Source: Paenibacillus tyrphae (GTDB taxonomy: Bacteria; Bacillota; Bacilli; Paenibacillales; NBRC-103111). Taken from it: a stretch of DNA of 59,443 nucleotides. Numbering within the stretch: position 1 is the first letter of the stretch; every line of letters starts with the position of its first letter. The notes beneath the pieces were generated by a model. The model was given only the letters and a program-made list of their open reading frames with translations, was not told where the DNA came from and did no database searches. Where the stretch lies: assembly GCF_024158745.1 (NCBI RefSeq), contig NZ_JAMZAW010000039.1:1-59443 (forward strand), written 5' to 3'. Shown in pieces: positions 33,487 to 41,882 of this stretch. A program made the translations under genes and the position numbers.

Positions 33487-36400
33487 TTACTCTACACCAA
33501 GCTCCGCGCCTTCGAGATTCAGGTTCAGCTTGTCGCTGGTCACCTCATCCTCGTCGTCCATTTCCTTCATTTCGATCTCTTCTTCGTTCTCGGACAAGAT
33601 TTTGACATCCATACCCAAGCTTTGAAGCTCTTTGATCAATACTTTGAAGGATTCCGGAACGCCCGGCTCCGGAACGTTCTCGCCCTTGACGATCGATTCG
33701 TACGTCTTCACGCGGCCGACGACATCGTCGGACTTGACCGTCAAGATTTCCTGCAGCGTATAAGCTGCGCCGTACGCCTCAAGCGCCCAAACCTCCATCT
33801 CCCCGAAGCGCTGGCCGCCGAACTGCGCTTTACCGCCGAGCGGCTGCTGCGTAACGAGAGAGTATGGCCCAGTGGAACGGGCGTGGATTTTATCGTCGAC
33901 CATGTGCGCCAGCTTGATCATGTACATGACGCCAACGGTAACTTCGCGTTCAAATGCTTCTCCGGTCCGGCCGTCATACAGCATCGTTTTACCGTTGCGC
34001 TGCATTCCGGCTTCTTCCATCGTATCGAAAACGTCATACTCGCGGGCGCCGTCGAATACCGGCGTAGCCGTGTGAATACCGAGATATTTCGCGGCCATCC
34101 CCAAGTGAACTTCCAGCACCTGTCCGATGTTCATCCGGGAAGGAACCCCCAACGGGTTCAATACGACTTCAACCGGCGTCCCGTCCGGCAGGAACGGCAT
34201 GTCCTCTTCCGGCAGAATGCGCGCGATAACCCCTTTGTTTCCGTGGCGTCCCGCCATTTTGTCGCCTTCGGAAATTTTCCGTTTTTGGGCGATATAGGCG
34301 CGTACCAATTGGTTGACGCCTGGAGGAAGCTCGTCGCCATTCTCGCGGGTGAACACCTTCACGTCAACCACGATTCCGTCCGTACCGTGAGGCACGCGAA
34401 GCGAAGTGTCGCGGACTTCGCGGGCTTTTTCACCGAAGATTGCGTGTAGAAGACGCTCTTCCGCCGTAAGCTCGGTTACCCCTTTAGGCGTTACTTTACC
34501 GACCAGGATGTCACCGGCGGCAATCTCGGCGCCGACGCGGATAATGCCGCGTTCGTCCAAGTTTTTCAGCGCATCCTCGCCTACGTTCGGGATATCGCGG
34601 GTGATTTCTTCCGGTCCGAGCTTGGTGTCGCGCGCTTCGGATTCGTATTCTTCAATGTGAATGGAAGTATAAACGTCTTCCTTCACTAATTTTTCGCTAA
34701 GCAGAATCGCATCCTCGTAGTTGTAGCCTTCCCAAGTCATGAAAGCAACGACGACGTTGCGGCCGAGCGCCAGCTCGCCCTGTTCGGTCGAAGGACCGTC
34801 GGCCAAAATGTCGCCGACGCGCACCTGTTCGCCCTTGTGGCAAATCGGACGCTGGTTGATGCAAGTTCCCTGGTTGGAACGCAAAAACTTGTGCAGCTTA
34901 TGCTTGATAATGTCTCCATTGACCAAGCGGCCGTCCACCATCTCTTGACGGCGCACCCAGATCTCGTTAGCCGAAACCCGTTCGACGACGCCGTTCACTT
35001 TGGAAACGATACATACGCCGGAATCTTTGGCCGATTTGTGCTCCATCCCCGTACCGACAAGCGGCGACTTCGGAATAAGAAGCGGCACCGCCTGACGCTG
35101 CATGTTCGAACCCATCAGGGCGCGGTTGGAGTCGTCATTTTCAAGGAACGGAATCAAAGCAGTCGCCACGGACACAACCTGTTTCGGAGAGACATCCATG
35201 TAGTCGACTCGCTCTTTCGGAAGCGTCAAAATGTCGTCTTTGTAACGCACGATAACGGAGTCGTTCGCAAACTTGCCTTCCTCGGTCAGTTCAGCGTTCG
35301 CCTGAGCGACCACGTAATTATCCTCTTCATCGGCCGTCAGGTAGGAGATTTCATCCGTCACAACGTCCGTGTGCGGGTCGACGCGACGATAAGGCGCTTC
35401 GATAAAGCCAAATTCATTCACACGCGCAAAGGTCGAAAGGGAGTTGATCAACCCGATGTTCGGTCCCTCCGGCGTCTCGATCGGACACATCCGTCCATAG
35501 TGAGAGTGGTGAACGTCCCGGACTTCAAAGCCTGCGCGCTCCCGCGTCAAACCACCGGGTCCCAATGCGGACAAACGACGTTTGTGCGTAAGCTCGGCAA
35601 GCGGGTTCGTTTGGTCCATGAACTGCGAAAGCTGGGAGCTTCCGAAAAACTCTTTGATGGACGCAATAACCGGACGAATATTGATAAGTTGCTGCGGAGT
35701 GATGGTGTTCACATCTTGAATCGACATCCGCTCGCGCACAACGCGTTCCATCCGGGACAACCCGATCCGGAACTGGTTCTGCAGAAGCTCGCCGACGGAG
35801 CGCAGACGACGGTTCCCCAAGTGGTCAATGTCGTCCGTGCTGCCGATACCGTGCAGCAGGTTAATGAAATAGTTGATGGATGAGATAATATCGGCCGGGG
35901 TAATGTTTTTGACCGTTTTATCGATCTTGCCGTTGGCAATAACCTTGACGACCTTCCCATCCTCAAGCGGAGAATATACGCTGACGCACTGCAGCGGAAT
36001 TTTATCCGACTCGGTTACACCATTAACTACATTGTATTCCGTGAAGCCGACGCTTTCTTCCAGATAAGGAATGATCGTGTCGAGCAGACGGCGGTCGAGT
36101 AATTGGCCGGCCTCGGCAACGATTTCTCCGGTATTCGTATCGACAAGCGTCTCTGCCAGCCGCTGATTGAACAGACGGTTTTTGATGTGCAGCTTCTTGT
36201 TGATTTTGTACCGGCCGACGTTGGCCAAATCATACCGCTTCGGATCGAAAAAGCGCGCGACAAGCAAGCTTCTCGCATTATCCAGCGTAGGCGGCTCGCC
36301 CGGACGCAGACGCTCGTAGATCTCGATCAAGGCCTTGTCCGTCGAATCGGTGTTATCCTTGTCCAGCGTGTTGCGGATATACTCGTTGTCGCCGAGCAAT

Positions 36401-37023
36401 TCTATGATTTCCGCATCGGTACCGAAACCAAGAGCGCGGAGCAGCACCGTGACCGGAATTTTCCGCGTACGGTCAATCCGCACGTAGATAATGTCCTTGG
36501 CGTCCGTCTCCAGCTCCAGCCAGGCTCCACGGTTCGGAATCACGGTTGCGGTATATGTTTTCTTACCGTTCTTATCGACTTTCGTGCTAAAATAAACGCT
36601 AGGGGAACGAACCAGCTGGCTGACGATAACCCGTTCAGCGCCGTTGATAATAAAGGTACCCGTCTCGGTCATCAAAGGGAAGTCGCCCATAAACACTTCC
36701 TGCTCTTTAACCTCGCCGGTTTCTTTATTGATCAAGCGTACTTTCACACGAAGCGGTGCAGCAAAGGTGACGTCGCGTTCCTTGGATTCGTCGACCGAAT
36801 ACTTAGGCTCTCCCAAGCTGTAGTCGATAAATTCCAACACCAAATTCCCCGTAAAGTCTTGGATCGGGGAAATATCTTGAAACATTTCACGCAATCCCTC
36901 ATCCAAAAACCATTGATATGATTTTTGTTGGATTTCAATCAGGTTCGGAACCTCCAAAACCTCATGAATCCGAGCGTATGACCTGCGTTTACGTCTACCT
37001 AATTGAACAAGATGTCCCGCCAA
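33487..37023 (-). CDS. rpoB: RNA polymerase beta subunit
   Basis: A 1178-residue beta subunit. The rifampicin-binding cluster SQLSQFMDQTNPLAELTHKR is of the ordinary sensitive type, and GDKMAGRHGNKG and the C-terminal DDVVGRVKTYE are present. The start is a TTG at 37023 giving MAGHLVQLGRR, with AGGGGTGA 7 nt upstream; the ATG at 37041 lies before that site. The acidic tail is shorter than in B. subtilis. A roughly 300-nt leader precedes it. Confidence 0.97.
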   Translation of the reverse strand: MAGHLVQLGRRKRRSYARIHEVLEVPNLIEIQQKSYQWFLDEGLREMFQDISPIQDFTGNLVLEFIDYSLGEPKYSVDESKERDVTFAAPLRVKVRLINKETGEVKEQEVFMGDFPLMTETGTFIINGAERVIVSQLVRSPSVYFSTKVDKNGKKTYTATVIPNRGAWLELETDAKDIIYVRIDRTRKIPVTVLLRALGFGTDAEIIELLGDNEYIRNTLDKDNTDSTDKALIEIYERLRPGEPPTLDNARSLLVARFFDPKRYDLANVGRYKINKKLHIKNRLFNQRLAETLVDTNTGEIVAEAGQLLDRRLLDTIIPYLEESVGFTEYNVVNGVTESDKIPLQCVSVYSPLEDGKVVKVIANGKIDKTVKNITPADIISSINYFINLLHGIGSTDDIDHLGNRRLRSVGELLQNQFRIGLSRMERVVRERMSIQDVNTITPQQLINIRPVIASIKEFFGSSQLSQFMDQTNPLAELTHKRRLSALGPGGLTRERAGFEVRDVHHSHYGRMCPIETPEGPNIGLINSLSTFARVNEFGFIEAPYRRVDPHTDVVTDEISYLTADEEDNYVVAQANAELTEEGKFANDSVIVRYKDDILTLPKERVDYMDVSPKQVVSVATALIPFLENDDSNRALMGSNMQRQAVPLLIPKSPLVGTGMEHKSAKDSGVCIVSKVNGVVERVSANEIWVRRQEMVDGRLVNGDIIKHKLHKFLRSNQGTCINQRPICHKGEQVRVGDILADGPSTEQGELALGRNVVVAFMTWEGYNYEDAILLSEKLVKEDVYTSIHIEEYESEARDTKLGPEEITRDIPNVGEDALKNLDERGIIRVGAEIAAGDILVGKVTPKGVTELTAEERLLHAIFGEKAREVRDTSLRVPHGTDGIVVDVKVFTRENGDELPPGVNQLVRAYIAQKRKISEGDKMAGRHGNKGVIARILPEEDMPFLPDGTPVEVVLNPLGVPSRMNIGQVLEVHLGMAAKYLGIHTATPVFDGAREYDVFDTMEEAGMQRNGKTMLYDGRTGEAFEREVTVGVMYMIKLAHMVDDKIHARSTGPYSLVTQQPLGGKAQFGGQRFGEMEVWALEAYGAAYTLQEILTVKSDDVVGRVKTYESIVKGENVPEPGVPESFKVLIKELQSLGMDVKILSENEEEIEMKEMDDEDEVTSDKLNLNLEGAELGVE

Positions 37024-37327
37024 CTTAGATTCACCCCTCATGTCTACTCAATAGAACAAAATAAAAGCCTCTTTGGGAAGCCTTCTCGAGTAAATAACTG
37101 CGCGAAGTGTCACTTCTTCAGGAAGCTTCTAAATGACTAAATACAAATAGTAATATGGGTGTCCGCCCAATCGACTTGCCATAAATTTCCTTATACCTTG
37201 TATAGTTTACCTAAAATTTTAACATTATACGTCAAATGGAAAAATTTTATTCATACCTGTATAAAAAAATCTTGACATTTTAGTCGACTAAAGAGATTTC
37301 ACCCTATCTTAATGCTGACATTTTATA

Positions 37328-37356
37328 AAAATATCACAAAGCAGAAGTCAAGTCAA
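37328..37356 (-). promoter_or_regulatory. Sigma-A promoter of rpoB-rpoC
   Basis: TTGACT (37351-37356), a 17-nt spacer and TATTTT (37328-37333) on the minus strand. An overlapping alternative uses a second TTGACT 5 nt downstream with TATAAA. Readthrough from rplJ-rplL is also likely, as in B. subtilis. Confidence 0.6.
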
Positions 37357-37371
37357 CATATTTCCTGCTAC

Positions 37372-37480
37372 GGAATATATCGGTCAGCTTAAACTCAGAC
37401 ACTTTTGTTCCATTCCTTCTAAACTACATATCACATTGAAAGGAATGGGACAAAAAACTCGCCGCCAACCGATATATTCC
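37372..37480 (-). repeat. Nested inverted repeat upstream of rpoB
   Basis: The outer arms GGAATATATCGGT (37372-37384) and ACCGATATATTCC (37468-37480) are perfect 13-bp complements. The inner arms (37405-37419 with 37438-37453) carry TTGTTCCATTCCTTC and its complement with one mismatch and one bulge. No T-run follows on either strand. Confidence 0.75.
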
Positions 37481-37497
37481 TCCGCCTAACGAAGGAC

Positions 37498-38094
37498 TTA
37501 CTTCACGGCCTTGATAATCCAATAGCCCTTGTCGCGCTCGACTTCTTCCACTTGGGAGTATAGGGACTCTAGCTTGGCGTAAGCGGAAGGAGCCCCCTGC
37601 TTTTTCTGGATGACTACCCATAGCGCCCCGCCGGGAGCCAATACATGATGAGCTTGCTCAAACACGCGGTGTACCGTCTCTTTGCCGGCGCGAATGGGCG
37701 GATTGGTTAGCACCGTATCAAAAGTCTGGTCCATCACCTCTGCCAGCAAATCGCTTTGCAAAATCCGGACGTTTGCGATCCGGTTGCGCTCAGCGTTTCG
37801 TTGCGCAAGTTCAATGGCACGCTCGTTAATGTCTACCATCGTAACGCTTCCCTGCTCCGCTACCACTGCGGCCGCCAATCCAATCGGGCCGTACCCGCAG
37901 CCTACATCCAGCACTCTGGCTTGCTTCGCCAGCTCCATAGTCTGCACAAGCAGCTTCGATCCGTAATCGACCCCCTTTTTGGAGAAGACCCCGGCATCCG
38001 TCCAAAAAACAAAGCTGCGACCGCGCAGCGTTTCCTCGATCGTATGCAAGTCGTGCTCTACGCTGGGTCTCGGGGTATAGTAATGCTCAGACAC
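37498..38094 (-). CDS. Class I SAM-dependent methyltransferase (RsmC/YbxB-like)
   Basis: A 198-residue protein with the SAM-binding DVGCGYGPIG near residue 63-72, an acidic VDIN, and the catalytic NPPIRAGK motif near residue 130, which marks N-methyltransferases acting on rRNA guanine, such as RsmC. It corresponds by position to B. subtilis YbxB, between rplL and rpoB. GTG at 38094 follows GGAGGCGG. The terminator between rplL and this gene implies expression by readthrough. The exact rRNA target is not shown by the sequence. Confidence 0.85.
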   Translation of the reverse strand: MSEHYYTPRPSVEHDLHTIEETLRGRSFVFWTDAGVFSKKGVDYGSKLLVQTMELAKQARVLDVGCGYGPIGLAAAVVAEQGSVTMVDINERAIELAQRNAERNRIANVRILQSDLLAEVMDQTFDTVLTNPPIRAGKETVHRVFEQAHHVLAPGGALWVVIQKKQGAPSAYAKLESLYSQVEEVERDKGYWIIKAVK

Positions 38095-38118
38095 GTATCC
38101 ACCGCCTCCTGGTTCGAA

Positions 38119-38162
38119 TTAAAAAGGAAAACCCCTTGAAGAGGATCGCCTCTGCAAGGGGT
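38119..38162 (-). terminator. Terminator after rplL
   Basis: ACCCCTTGAAGAGG (38131-38144) and CCTCTGCAAGGGGT (38149-38162) pair over 14 positions with one mismatch and a 4-nt loop, followed by a T-rich run. It would reduce readthrough into the methyltransferase and rpoB. Confidence 0.9.
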
Positions 38163-38175
38163 GCTGTAGCTCGAA

Positions 38176-38538
38176 TTACTTCACTTCTACGGAAGCGCCT
38201 GCCTCTTCCAATTTTGCTTTAACGGATTCAGCATCTTCTTTGGATACTTTCTCTTTAAGCGGCTTCGGTGCGTTGTCTACGAGATCTTTTGCTTCTTTCA
38301 GGCCGAGACCCGTGATTTCGCGAACAACTTTGATAACGTTGATTTTGGATGCGCCAGCGTTGGTCAGAATTACGTCGAATTCTGTTTGCTCTGCAGCTTC
38401 TGCCGCAGCGCCGCCTGCTACAACAGCTACCGGAGCTGCTGCGGTTACGCCGAACTCTTCTTCGATTGCTTTAACCAGATCGTTCAGTTCCAAAACAGTC
38501 ATGCCTTTAATGGCTTCCAAGATTTGCTCTTTGCTCAT
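38176..38538 (-). CDS. rplL: 50S ribosomal protein L7/L12
   Basis: A 120-residue L7/L12 stalk protein: N-terminal dimerisation helices, an Ala-rich hinge near 36-50, and the C-terminal factor-binding domain (GASKINVIKVVREITGLGLK). It recruits EF-Tu, EF-G and IF2. It follows rplJ by 58 nt. Confidence 0.97.
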   Translation of the reverse strand: MSKEQILEAIKGMTVLELNDLVKAIEEEFGVTAAAPVAVVAGGAAAEAAEQTEFDVILTNAGASKINVIKVVREITGLGLKEAKDLVDNAPKPLKEKVSKEDAESVKAKLEEAGASVEVK

Positions 38539-38596
38539 GGTTAAACCTCCATTATCTTCAATTAAGAATGTTTTGTAATCATTTCAAACGGCACAA

Positions 38597-39106
38597 TTAC
38601 GCTTGCGCGCCGCCTTCTTGCTTCTCGGACACAGCTTTAACCGCAAGGGCGAAGTTGCGAACCGGAGCTTGAAGCACGCTGAGCAACATGGACAGAAGAC
38701 CTTCTCTGGAAGGCAGTTCCGCCAGCGCTTTGATTTGGTTGAAATCAACCACTTTACCTTCAACGACACCCGCTTTTACGCTGAGCTGGTCGTTTTTCTT
38801 GGCGAACTCGGTCAAGATTTTAGCCGGAGTTATAATGTCGTCTTTGCTGAATGCAATCGCGGTAGGACCGGTCAAGTACTCATCCAGATCAGACAATTCC
38901 GCAGTAGCTGTCGCGCGACGAATCAGCGTGTTTTTCAACACTTGGAATTCTACGCCCGCTTCACGCAGTTGTTTGCGAAGCTCGGTTACTTGCTTCACGT
39001 TCAAACCGCGGTAGTCAGCTACGATGGAGCAAGAGTTCTCTTTCAGCTTTTCAGATACTACCGTAACTTGCTGAGCTTTTTGCTCGATAATTTTTACGTT
39101 TGCCAT
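38597..39106 (-). CDS. rplJ: 50S ribosomal protein L10
   Basis: A 169-residue L10, the base of the L7/L12 stalk, with the 23S-binding N-terminal part (VADYRGLNVKQVTELRKQLR) and the C-terminal helix carrying L12 dimers. ATG at 39106 follows AGGAGGTG. L10 with L12 represses its own leader in B. subtilis; such a leader is seen upstream. Confidence 0.97.
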   Translation of the reverse strand: MANVKIIEQKAQQVTVVSEKLKENSCSIVADYRGLNVKQVTELRKQLREAGVEFQVLKNTLIRRATATAELSDLDEYLTGPTAIAFSKDDIITPAKILTEFAKKNDQLSVKAGVVEGKVVDFNQIKALAELPSREGLLSMLLSVLQAPVRNFALAVKAVSEKQEGGAQA

Positions 39107-39120
39107 TTTGCACCTCCTAC

Positions 39121-39205
39121 AAGTTTTCGTAAGAAAACTATTTCGTAAGCATCAGCTCTCGTGAGAAAACTGCTTCTTATGCGTCCGAAAACTTACTTCG
39201 TAAAC
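39121..39205 (-). repeat. Three two-hairpin repeat copies in the rplJ leader
   Basis: Copy one is intact: AGTTTTC/GAAAACT (39122-39139, 4-nt loop) beside a TTTCGTAAG half. Copy two is at 39155-39182 and copy three at 39183-39205, the last keeping ACTTACTTCGTAA. The nearest hairpin ends 3 nt before the AGGAGG of rplJ. Confidence 0.75.
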
Positions 39206-39261
39206 ACGTTCTCGAGGTCGTTCCCTTTCCTCGCCGTCACTCTCCGCCGACATTCCCGCTA

Positions 39262-39297
39262 AAAGCGAAAATGCCTTCGCAGACACGGCGAAGGCAT
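39262..39297 (-). terminator. Attenuator in the L10 leader
   Basis: ATGCCTTCGC (39271-39280) and GCGAAGGCAT (39288-39297) form a perfect 10-bp stem with a 7-nt loop, followed by TTTCGCTTTT on the minus strand. It would stop transcription before rplJ when the leader is bound by L10-L12. Confidence 0.85.
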
Positions 39298-39378
39298 GAC
39301 GATTCACATATTCCGTACAGAATATCGAATTTATATCACAACACCTCGGCAGGAAATTAAGCTCGAATGAGCACCTGC

Positions 39379-39407
39379 TGTCTACGGTAAGCATATTCGT
39401 TTGTCAA
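39379..39407 (-). promoter_or_regulatory. Sigma-A promoter of rplJ-rplL
   Basis: Consensus TTGACA (39402-39407), a 17-nt spacer and a weak TAGACA (39379-39384) on the minus strand. AACCT/AGGTT, a small palindrome, overlaps the -35. Confidence 0.6.
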
Positions 39408-39459
39408 CCTAAAACAGGTTAGCATGGATGACTTCAAAAGTCAACTACCAAGCTTTACC

Positions 39460-40152
39460 TTATCTCAGGGCTGTTGCATTGACACGAGCGCTTGGCCCCA
39501 TCGTCGAGGATACCGCGATGTTTTTCAGGTATACCCCTTTGGCTGCAGCCGGTTTTGCTCTGTTGAGCGCATCGATCAAAGCTTTGAAGTTCTCAGCAAG
39601 CTTCTCGGCGTCGAAGGATACTTTACCGATCGGCGCATGGATTTGTCCAGCCTTGTCCAGACGGTATTCGATTTTACCTGCCTTAATCTCCTGAACGGCT
39701 TTTGCTACGTCGAACGTAACAGTGCCCGCTTTCGGGTTCGGCATCAAACCTTTACCACCCAAGATACGACCGAGTTTACCCACTTCGCTCATCATGTCCG
39801 GCGTAGCTACGCAGACATCGAAGTCGAACCAGCCTTGCTGAATTTTGTTGATCATGTCTTGATCGCCTACGAAATCGGCGCCTGCCGCTTCCGCTTCTTT
39901 GGCTTTGTCGCCTTTGGCGAATACAAGAACGCGTTTCGTTTTACCTGTGCCGTGAGGCAATACAACCACACCGCGAACGGCTTGGTCTTGTTTTCTCGGG
40001 TCTACGCCCAGACGCACAGCCACTTCAACGGTTTCGTCGAATTTGGCGCGTGCTGTTTTCTTAACGAGTTCGATGGCTTCGAGCGGTTCGTAGAACGTCT
40101 CAGCATCGATTTGCTTAGCAACTTCAAGGTATTTCTTACCGTGTTTAGCCAC
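39460..40152 (-). CDS. rplA: 50S ribosomal protein L1
   Basis: A 230-residue L1 of the mobile stalk at the E site. It has the conserved GKGLMPNPKAGTVT segment, and MAKHGKKY at its start. It lies 58 nt after rplK; no L1-binding leader was recognised. Confidence 0.97.
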   Translation of the reverse strand: MAKHGKKYLEVAKQIDAETFYEPLEAIELVKKTARAKFDETVEVAVRLGVDPRKQDQAVRGVVVLPHGTGKTKRVLVFAKGDKAKEAEAAGADFVGDQDMINKIQQGWFDFDVCVATPDMMSEVGKLGRILGGKGLMPNPKAGTVTFDVAKAVQEIKAGKIEYRLDKAGQIHAPIGKVSFDAEKLAENFKALIDALNRAKPAAAKGVYLKNIAVSSTMGPSARVNATALR

Positions 40153-40210
40153 TTTTATGTCCTCCTATGTGGTATTAGCGGAATATCCTCCCACTGAGTG
40201 CAGCAAGCGA

Positions 40211-40636
40211 TTAGTCTTCGATGACTACGCCCATGCTGCGAGCCGTACCTTCAACCATGCGCATAGCAGCCTCAACGGATGCAGCGTTCAGGTCAGGCAT
40301 TTTTTGCTCGGCGATTTCACGCACTTTCGCGCGTTTTACAGTTGCAACCTTCTTCTTGTTCGGTTCGCCGGATCCTTTTTCGATCCCAGCAGCTACGCGC
40401 AGCAATACGGCAGCCGGCGGAGTTTTTGTGATGAACGTGAAAGAACGGTCTTCGAAAACGGAGATCTCAACCGGAATGATAAGACCTGCTTGATCGGCAG
40501 TACGAGCGTTGAACTCTTTGCAAAATGCCATGATGTTAACGCCTGCTTGACCGAGAGCCGGACCGATCGGCGGAGCCGGATTCGCTTTCCCTGCAGGAAC
40601 CTGCAGTTTCACAACTTTAATAACCTTTTTTGCCAT
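40211..40636 (-). CDS. rplK: 50S ribosomal protein L11
   Basis: A 141-residue L11 at the GTPase-associated centre. It has VPAGKANPAPPIGPALGQAGVN-type proline-rich sequence, a target of thiostrepton-class drugs, and ends near MRMVEGTARSMGVVIED. It is 41 nt after nusG. Confidence 0.97.
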   Translation of the reverse strand: MAKKVIKVVKLQVPAGKANPAPPIGPALGQAGVNIMAFCKEFNARTADQAGLIIPVEISVFEDRSFTFITKTPPAAVLLRVAAGIEKGSGEPNKKKVATVKRAKVREIAEQKMPDLNAASVEAAMRMVEGTARSMGVVIED

Positions 40637-40677
40637 TGTGTGACACCTCCTCGCCCGTAGTATGGCAGTGTTTCACG

Positions 40678-41217
40678 CTACAGCTTTTCCACCTGGTGGT
40701 AGTCGAGCTCAAGCGGTGTTTCTCTGCCGAACATGTTGACATGGACCTTCAGCTTGCTTTTGTCGAGCAGAATTTCTTCTACGGAACCGACAAAGTTGGC
40801 GAACGGTCCGACTTTCACGCGCACGGTCTCTTTGAGTTCGAAGTCGATTTTCGGCTTCGGCTCTTCGATACCCATATGCTTGAGAATAGAATCGACTTCC
40901 TCCGGAAGCAAAGCCGTCGGCTTCGACCCGGAACCGGTTGAACCCACGAACCCGGTAACGCCGGGCGTGTTGCGCACCACATACCAAGAGTCGTCCGTTT
41001 GGATCATCTCCACGAGAACGTACCCCGGATACACTTTGCGCATAACCGTTTTTTTCTTGCCATCCTTATTCACAAGCTCCTCCTCCATGGGAACGAGCAC
41101 ACGAAAGATCTTGTCCTTCATATCCATGGATTCGACGCGTTTCTCCAAATTGGCCTTTACCTTGTTTTCATACCCGGAGTAGGTATGAACGACGTACCAT
41201 CTTTTTTCCATTTCCAT
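40678..41217 (-). CDS. nusG: Transcription elongation/antitermination factor NusG
   Basis: A 179-residue NusG with the NGN domain (KRWYVVHTYSGYENKV, FPGYVLVEM-like YPGYVLVEM) and a C-terminal KOW domain (VRVKVGPFANFVGSVEEI) that binds Rho or S10. It starts at ATG 41217 or at the second ATG two codons later. Confidence 0.97.
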   Translation of the reverse strand: MEMEKRWYVVHTYSGYENKVKANLEKRVESMDMKDKIFRVLVPMEEELVNKDGKKKTVMRKVYPGYVLVEMIQTDDSWYVVRNTPGVTGFVGSTGSGSKPTALLPEEVDSILKHMGIEEPKPKIDFELKETVRVKVGPFANFVGSVEEILLDKSKLKVHVNMFGRETPLELDYHQVEKL

Positions 41218-41239
41218 AGCGCCACCCTATAGCCTAAAT

Positions 41240-41452
41240 TTATTTAAACACGAGGCGAAGCAGCTCAGAAATTCCTAAGTCCAGAACGTAGAAGTACACC
41301 GTCACGAAGGCAACCGTAAACAACACGACCAGCGTATAGCTAATCAATTCTTTACGGGTGGGCCATTTCACTTTTTTCAGCTCAGACCAGCTATCGCCGA
41401 AAAAGGAAAATGTGTTGCCGAATCCCTGCTTCATTTTAGCCAAAAAGGACAC
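41240..41452 (-). CDS. secE: Preprotein translocase subunit SecE
   Basis: A 70-residue SecE with a single membrane segment (about 40-60) after the amphipathic ELKKVKWPTRKEL motif, typical of short Gram-positive SecE. GTG at 41452 follows GGAGGTG. It pairs with SecY. Confidence 0.95.
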   Translation of the reverse strand: MSFLAKMKQGFGNTFSFFGDSWSELKKVKWPTRKELISYTLVVLFTVAFVTVYFYVLDLGISELLRLVFK

Positions 41453-41469
41453 AACTACACCTCCAAAAA

Positions 41470-41619
41470 CTAGCGAGTCTCGCGATGAGCAGTTTGTTCA
41501 TTGCAAAACTTGCAATATTTCTTGAGCTCCATGCGGTCAGGATGGTTGCGCTTATTTTTGGTGGATGTATAGTTTCTTTGCTTGCAGTTTGTGCACGCTA
41601 ACGTGATGATCACCCGCAT
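41470..41619 (-). CDS. rpmG: 50S ribosomal protein L33, zinc-binding
   Basis: A 49-residue L33 with two CxxC pairs (CTNC and CKFC), so the zinc (C+) paralog. It starts MRVIITLACTNCKQRNY and ends HRETR. ATG at 41617-41619 follows GGAGGTG; the TAG is at 41470-41472. It heads rpmG-secE-nusG. Confidence 0.95.
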   Translation of the reverse strand: MRVIITLACTNCKQRNYTSTKNKRNHPDRMELKKYCKFCNEQTAHRETR

Positions 41620-41672
41620 GATGTACACCTCCTACGGACCAGCCTCGAAATTTACAACCTTACACGACCAGC

Positions 41673-41697
41673 AAAAAAACGCCTTTTCGTCTAAGGC
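41673..41697 (-). terminator. Terminator-like hairpin in the rpmG leader
   Basis: GCCTT and AAGGC (41693-41697 and 41681-41685) form a short 5-bp stem, followed by G and a seven-T run on the minus strand, ahead of rpmG. It could attenuate the operon. The stem is short. Confidence 0.4.
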
Positions 41698-41707
41698 TAC
41701 CCGATAT

Positions 41708-41736
41708 ACTTTAGCATACGGCCTATCTTCTGTCAA
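41708..41736 (-). promoter_or_regulatory. Sigma-A promoter of rpmG-secE-nusG
   Basis: Consensus TTGACA (41731-41736), a 17-nt spacer and TAAAGT (41708-41713) with an extended TGC on the minus strand. The rest of the 311-nt sigH-rpmG gap holds the sigH terminator and no gene. Confidence 0.85.
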
Positions 41737-41882
41737 GGAAAAAGGATTAACATAGCGCCTGTCCCGTCTCATCCATTATTGACCAGGCGGCTCGTTCCTA
41801 AACGAAAACTTGATGATTTTTTTACAAAAGGACATCTTGCCATGCACGAACATTCGTTCTATAATAATCTCTAAACCTAAAA

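Larger units (their letters stand above)
37042..37497 (-). promoter_or_regulatory. Long non-coding region and rpoB leader
   Basis: This 456-nt stretch has no credible gene. In transcription order it holds a nested inverted repeat (37480-37372), the rpoB promoter (37356-37328), a 14-bp palindrome (37292-37279), an A/T-rich segment, and near the gene the palindrome GAAGTG-T-CACTTC (37104-37116). The leader from the promoter to the TTG start is about 300 nt. Confidence 0.6.
39107..39373 (-). ncRNA. L10 ribosomal leader with attenuator
   Basis: The leader between promoter and rplJ contains the L10-type core: GCAGGTG ... CCTGCCGAGGTG on the minus strand (about 39338-39376) matches the Firmicutes L10 leader, whose kink-turn arm binds the L10-L12 complex. 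Next come an intrinsic attenuator (39271-39297) and a 3' part with three copies of the two-hairpin repeat (39121-39205). The gap of about 350 nt to rplA has no gene. Confidence 0.75.

Noticed and set aside
37060..37100. Terminator-like AGGCTT repeats near rpoB
   Set aside because: The two AGGCTT units are direct, not inverted, so no stable stem forms before the T-rich stretch.
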